Source of the DNA: Candidatus Atribacteria bacterium 1244-E10-H5-B2
Lineage (GTDB): Bacteria > Atribacterota > JS1 > SB-45 > 34-128
NCBI GenBank assembly: GCA_003575245.1
Contig: NMQN01000409.1
Coordinates: 1 to 7,962 of the forward strand
Direction: 5' to 3'
DNA: 7,962 bases
The translations under genes and the position numbers were made by a program. Shown one piece after another: positions 4,919-7,962 of this stretch. The notes below the pieces were generated by a model. The model did no database searches. It was not told where the DNA came from and saw only the letters and a list, made by a program, of their open reading frames with translations. Within the stretch, counting starts at the first letter, position 1. Each line of letters opens with the position of its first letter.

Positions 4919-6184
4919 TCATACTTTTTTTCTTTCTCTTACCTCCACTCTTAAGAACCTATTTAGAATTAATATTGATAAACCTATTGTAAAGAATAAG
5001 ATAGAGATACTAAATCTATCAGCAATATAGCCGAATAAAGGGGCTAACACTATCATAAAAAGTGAACCGACCTGGTTTTCAATTGACATCACTGTAGCTC
5101 GTTCATTTTTTCTCATATAATCACCAAAAACATCTACCGCCAGGGGTCGCCTTCCATCTTTCAAAAGATAAAGGAAAAAGTAAAGAAGTATAACTGCTAA
5201 GATAATTTTAGTTTTGATAGCAAAAAACATTATAAAAAATACTACTCCCAAAATATCAAAACTGATATCCATCAGTTTGTCAGACTTATATTTTAGATTT
5301 AAGCGGTAAACATTTCGGGAAACCCATGAACTAAAGATATACATCACTCCATAAATAAGCCCTAAAATAATTTTTAACTGAGTAGCTGCTTCCATCGAGA
5401 TTACTATGTAAATTCCTGAAATTAAAATAAGGTCTTTTAAGACAGGCTGAATATAATCTTTTAAAACTTTAAAAATGGCATCAAAGAGTGAGGAACTTAT
5501 TACTACTTTTCTGAGAGACCTGTTGGCAAAAACATTTTTTAACTGTTTAATGCTATAAGTAAAAAATTTTTTTATGCTGATAGTGGTTTCTGCCGGTTCA
5601 TTTAAACTCTTAGGATAGGACCAGATTAAGAAAAAATCAAGGATGTAGGGGATGATGCTGAATAAGAAAATCCATTGCATTCTGGGTAATTTAATAATCA
5701 AAAAGATTGCAGTAAAAGCAGATAAGGAAGAACCGATTAAGGAAAAAGAGCGGGTGCGGCCATAGACGAAAGTCTTATGTTCAAACCAGCCCTTCTGTTC
5801 CAAATAGGAATAAATCATAGCTTTGTGGGTACCTGATCTAAAAGCTTCTCCCAGGCCAAAGAAAACCATAGCTATCGCTACAATGGCATAACTGCCTCCC
5901 AGGGAAAAGAAGAAGAAAGAGGCGATATAGAAGATGAAACAGATCATCAGCTCGGTCTTTTTCCCATATTGGTCGGCAAATATCCCGGAGGGAACTTCAA
6001 ATAGATAAATAACTATCCCTCTAATAGAAAACAAAGTTCCTATCTGAAATAGGTTAAGGTGCACCACCTGTATTAAATAAATATATAAGTAGGGTTCAAA
6101 AAAACGAAGATTTTTTAAAAACCCATACAGGCAAAACTTCTTTATCTGCCTATTTTCTTTAATTATTCCATGTATATCTTCCAT
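4919..6184 (-). CDS. Major facilitator superfamily (MFS) transporter
   Basis: A 421-residue protein with about 12 predicted membrane helices, the normal MFS size. The loop 2-3 signature (motif A) is GIFADQYGKKTE (67-78), preceded by LFEVPSG (61-67). A weaker second copy, GYIADRFS (385-392), sits late in the second half. FGLGEAFRSGTHKAMIYSYL (109-128) and RRPLAVDVFGDYM (345-357) followed by ERATVMS (361-367) are hallmarks of a group of uncharacterised bacterial MFS permeases. A charged central loop (about 190-230) links the two six-helix halves. It acts in the inner membrane, probably as a proton-coupled exporter, and substrate is not predictable. The ATG at 6182-6184 has no convincing SD. A 12-bp-arm palindrome begins 20 bases upstream, so its translation signals may have been disturbed or it may depend on coupling with lemA transcripts. 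Confidence 0.85.
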   Translation of the reverse strand: MEDIHGIIKENRQIKKFCLYGFLKNLRFFEPYLYIYLIQVVHLNLFQIGTLFSIRGIVIYLFEVPSGIFADQYGKKTELMICFIFYIASFFFFSLGGSYAIVAIAMVFFGLGEAFRSGTHKAMIYSYLEQKGWFEHKTFVYGRTRSFSLIGSSLSAFTAIFLIIKLPRMQWIFLFSIIPYILDFFLIWSYPKSLNEPAETTISIKKFFTYSIKQLKNVFANRSLRKVVISSSLFDAIFKVLKDYIQPVLKDLILISGIYIVISMEAATQLKIILGLIYGVMYIFSSWVSRNVYRLNLKYKSDKLMDISFDILGVVFFIMFFAIKTKIILAVILLYFFLYLLKDGRRPLAVDVFGDYMRKNERATVMSIENQVGSLFMIVLAPLFGYIADRFSISILFFTIGLSILILNRFLRVEVRERKKV

Positions 6185-6204
6185 ATTTCATTATCAGGAA
6201 CGGA

Positions 6205-6243
6205 AACAGGGGACGGGTTGTTCCCGGAGAACCGTCCCCTGTT
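6205..6243. repeat. GC-rich palindrome between lemA and the MFS gene
   Basis: The arms AACAGGGGACGG (6205-6216) and CCGTCCCCTGTT (6232-6243) are perfect 12-bp complements, extended by TT/AA past a bulged G; the loop itself contains TTCCCGGAGAA. On plus it is followed by CTTTTTT, a good terminator shape, but no plus-strand gene ends nearby. On minus, where both neighbours are read, only TTT follows. It resembles the REP-like GGGGACGGTTC elements I recall from Clostridia and related genomes (recollection, not a search). Confidence 0.6.
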
Positions 6244-6248
6244 CTTTT

Positions 6249-6791
6249 TTAAAATTTTACTTCGACGTTTTTTCTTTCTTCTTCTTCTGTTTTGAAATAA
6301 GGCCTGCTGGTAAAACCGAATAGATTAGCAATTATCGAAGCCGGTACTTTAACTATAGCAATATTAAATTTCATAGCAGTATCATTATAGAATTGTCTTG
6401 AAAAACCTATTTTGTCTTCGGTATCTTTCAGTTGTTTTTGTAAATCCAGGAAATTTGTATTAGCCTTTAAATCAGGATAATTTTCAGCAACTGCAAATAA
6501 TCGACTGAGGGCACCGGCTAACCCTGAATTCGCTTCCAATTTTTCCTCCGGCGTTTTTGCCGACAAATATTTGGTTCTTGATGCCGTCACTTCTTCTAAT
6601 GTTTCTTTCTCATGTTTGGCATATCCCTTTACAGAGCTTAGCAGATTAGGAATTAGATTAAACCTTCTTTTTAGCTGGACATCGATCTGCGCCCAGGAAT
6701 TATCTATTCTCCCTCTTAACATTACTAACGTGTTATAAGTCAAAACCCCCCACGATACAATTAGAATACCAAAAATCGCTATAAAACTCAT
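6249..6791 (-). CDS. lemA: LemA family protein
   Basis: A 180-residue protein matching the LemA family in length (about 185) and order. It has one N-terminal membrane helix (2-23) with a very short outside end, then the conserved helical core: LRGRIDNSWAQIDVQLKRR (25-43), NLIPNLLSSVKGYAKHEKET (45-64) and ASRTKY (70-75). The second conserved block is ENYPDLKANTNFLDLQKQL (103-121) with DTEDKIGFSRQFYND (123-137), and the tail is FGFTSRPYFK (158-167). These proteins form membrane-anchored helical bundles whose biochemical role is still unclear; they are often encoded next to DUF2207 or TPM-domain proteins, as here. The SD is the G-rich AAAGGGG upstream of the ATG. The gene starts 38 bases after the DUF2207 stop, indicating one operon. 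Its TAA overlaps the T-run beside the palindrome at 6205. Confidence 0.93.
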   Translation of the reverse strand: MSFIAIFGILIVSWGVLTYNTLVMLRGRIDNSWAQIDVQLKRRFNLIPNLLSSVKGYAKHEKETLEEVTASRTKYLSAKTPEEKLEANSGLAGALSRLFAVAENYPDLKANTNFLDLQKQLKDTEDKIGFSRQFYNDTAMKFNIAIVKVPASIIANLFGFTSRPYFKTEEEERKNVEVKF

Positions 6792-6829
6792 AAAAACACC
6801 CCTTTCTCTTTTTCATTTTTAATCAATCA

Positions 6830-7962
6830 TTAAAAGGCACCGGCTCCGCCGCCACCGCCTCCTCCTCCGCCTCCGGAAGAGAAGCCGCCGCCCGCACCGG
6901 TTGAAGCAGTTGCACTGGCAAAAGCAGAAGTAAATACTTTATCAAAAGACCTGAACATACTGTTATTTAATCTTCCGCTTCTATCAGTCATACAGTATAA
7001 GTAGGTAGAATTCCTTAAGGATATATCTTGATTACTTAAGACCAGTTTTAATTTTGAAATTACTTTGCTTGCCACTCCCAGTGAGATAGCGTAAACCAGA
7101 TAATGCTCCCAAACTATTATAGAGGGGATTTCGTAATCCTTCATATTGCTAAAATGTAATAAAAATCTTTTAAATGCCCTCCATTTAGTATATTCATTAA
7201 TTCCGATTTGAGTCTTTTTTCTTATCAATGCACCATAGATTATCACTCCAAAACCAGTGAAACCGACGGCAAACAATAAAGGTATAATAATAAACAACTG
7301 CACTTTTAACAGGGCTCCCAGAGCAAATAATAAAAATACTCCGGCAAATTCCATTAAAACTACCTTGCCTGCGGTCTTCAACCCTTCTTTTGATTGACCA
7401 AAATAATTATATTTTTTAAATTCCTCTCCAACTTTTTTCACCCATTTATCATAATCGTACCGAAAACTGCTCTGAGTTCTTGATGCCTTAGCGTAGCCTT
7501 TTATCTCTTTTAAAGTTACACTCGCTCCATTACTAATTGAATAGAAAAGCCAATGGATTAAATATGATTCATGTTCTTTTAAATTAGTAGTATCGCCTTC
7601 TTCGATTAATATAAATTTATAGTCTTTCTTTCTTCCTTTTGGAATCTCTTCAATCTTTAAATATTTCTTGCGTATCAAATCCATTAAGGTTGCTATAATA
7701 TCTTTGCTGGCTACCCCTTTAATGCTTATTAATTTGCTTAAAACAGCGGGCGTAATATCCTGAGGTAATTCACGATAATAATCCATTTCAACTTCTGGTT
7801 TAAGTTCTCTATCATATTTAAAGTAGAGCCGAATAGCCAGGAATATATTAAATAATACTACCAGTAGAGCCAATAAAAAACCGATGATATTAAAATACAT
7901 CTCCCTATCTGCTTTTTTGGCCCAGGCTAATTCCTCTTTTATTATTTCAGCAAATTTATTCT
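6830..7962 (-). CDS. DUF2207 predicted membrane protein, C-terminal part (N-terminus cut by window edge)
   Basis: The frame is open through the right edge: 20 further codons (starting NKFAEIIKEELAWAKKADRE) precede the first internal Met at 7898-7900, which has GGGAG touching it and so no usable SD spacing. The fragment is therefore the last 376 or so residues of a longer protein (the family is usually about 550-650). Numbered from that Met: a membrane helix (5-27), a winged-helix-like soluble domain with the motif PAVLSKLISIKGVASKDIIA (51-70), two membrane helices (about 180-225), then the conserved WRAFKRFLLHFS and IIVWEHYLVYAISLGVASKV (240-251, 261-280). It ends in a Gly-rich tail with ten consecutive Gly (343-352), a family trademark. 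The missing N-terminal part would hold the signal peptide and extracytoplasmic DUF2207 domain. Function is unknown, but the link to LemA is recurrent. Confidence 0.9.
   Translation of the reverse strand, partial: NKFAEIIKEELAWAKKADREMYFNIIGFLLALLVVLFNIFLAIRLYFKYDRELKPEVEMDYYRELPQDITPAVLSKLISIKGVASKDIIATLMDLIRKKYLKIEEIPKGRKKDYKFILIEEGDTTNLKEHESYLIHWLFYSISNGASVTLKEIKGYAKASRTQSSFRYDYDKWVKKVGEEFKKYNYFGQSKEGLKTAGKVVLMEFAGVFLLFALGALLKVQLFIIIPLLFAVGFTGFGVIIYGALIRKKTQIGINEYTKWRAFKRFLLHFSNMKDYEIPSIIVWEHYLVYAISLGVASKVISKLKLVLSNQDISLRNSTYLYCMTDRSGRLNNSMFRSFDKVFTSAFASATASTGAGGGFSSGGGGGGGGGGAGAF

Noticed and set aside
6205..6250. Rho-independent terminator for lemA
   Set aside because: The T-run follows the hairpin on plus, whereas the flanking genes are on minus; the minus side has only three T before CC. 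Kept as a repeat.
6841..6900. GC-rich stretch as a foreign insertion
   Set aside because: It encodes the Gly/Ala/Ser tail typical of DUF2207 proteins, and Gly codons explain the base composition.
7898..7900. Met codon as the start of the DUF2207 gene
   Set aside because: The frame stays open to the window edge, the upstream codons look like the usual linker before the membrane helix, and GGGAG touches the ATG with no spacing.

Overview
This is an AT-rich bacterial window with strong Shine-Dalgarno (SD) sequences, two TTG-started genes and intergenic gaps full of short GC-rich palindromes. It holds nine protein genes: seven complete and two cut by the window edges. No RNA gene, CRISPR array, transposase or phage gene was found. 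The gene types (LemA/DUF2207 pair, EamA and MFS transporters, HD-domain hydrolase, lipoprotein) fit an anaerobic or candidate-phylum bacterium, for example a clostridial or Atribacterota-like lineage. That placement is only an inference from gene style and repeat style.

Layout. At the left edge (1-560, minus) is the first 186 residues of a proteasome/HslV-type Ntn hydrolase. It has Ser instead of Thr at the mature N-terminus and an apparent insertion of about 50 residues in its middle. Its leader lies in a 22/23-bp inverted repeat (567-663). Next comes an EamA (drug/metabolite superfamily) transporter on plus (815-1729), which converges on a second EamA transporter on minus (1892-2830). The repeat-filled gap between them supplies the last codons and stop of the second gene. 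Everything to the right is on minus. In order of increasing coordinate it comprises an SSAT-like GNAT acetyltransferase (3044-3541), a small lipoprotein (3727-4128), an HD-domain phosphohydrolase (4197-4772), an MFS permease (4919-6184), LemA (6249-6791) and a DUF2207 membrane protein that runs off the right edge (6830-7962).

How the genes relate. DUF2207 and LemA (38-bp gap) form the only convincing functional pair and are probably one operon. The HD hydrolase and lipoprotein may be co-transcribed from a sigma-A-like promoter at 4829-4856. The other genes look like independent units separated by repeats.

The two most interesting signals are the divergent Ntn hydrolase and a set of three 24-bp palindromes (1880, 2953, 3642). 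These share a 9-2-9 architecture, a constant CTAY tail and one orientation. Their arm cores differ but stay complementary, completely in two copies and with one mismatch in the third.
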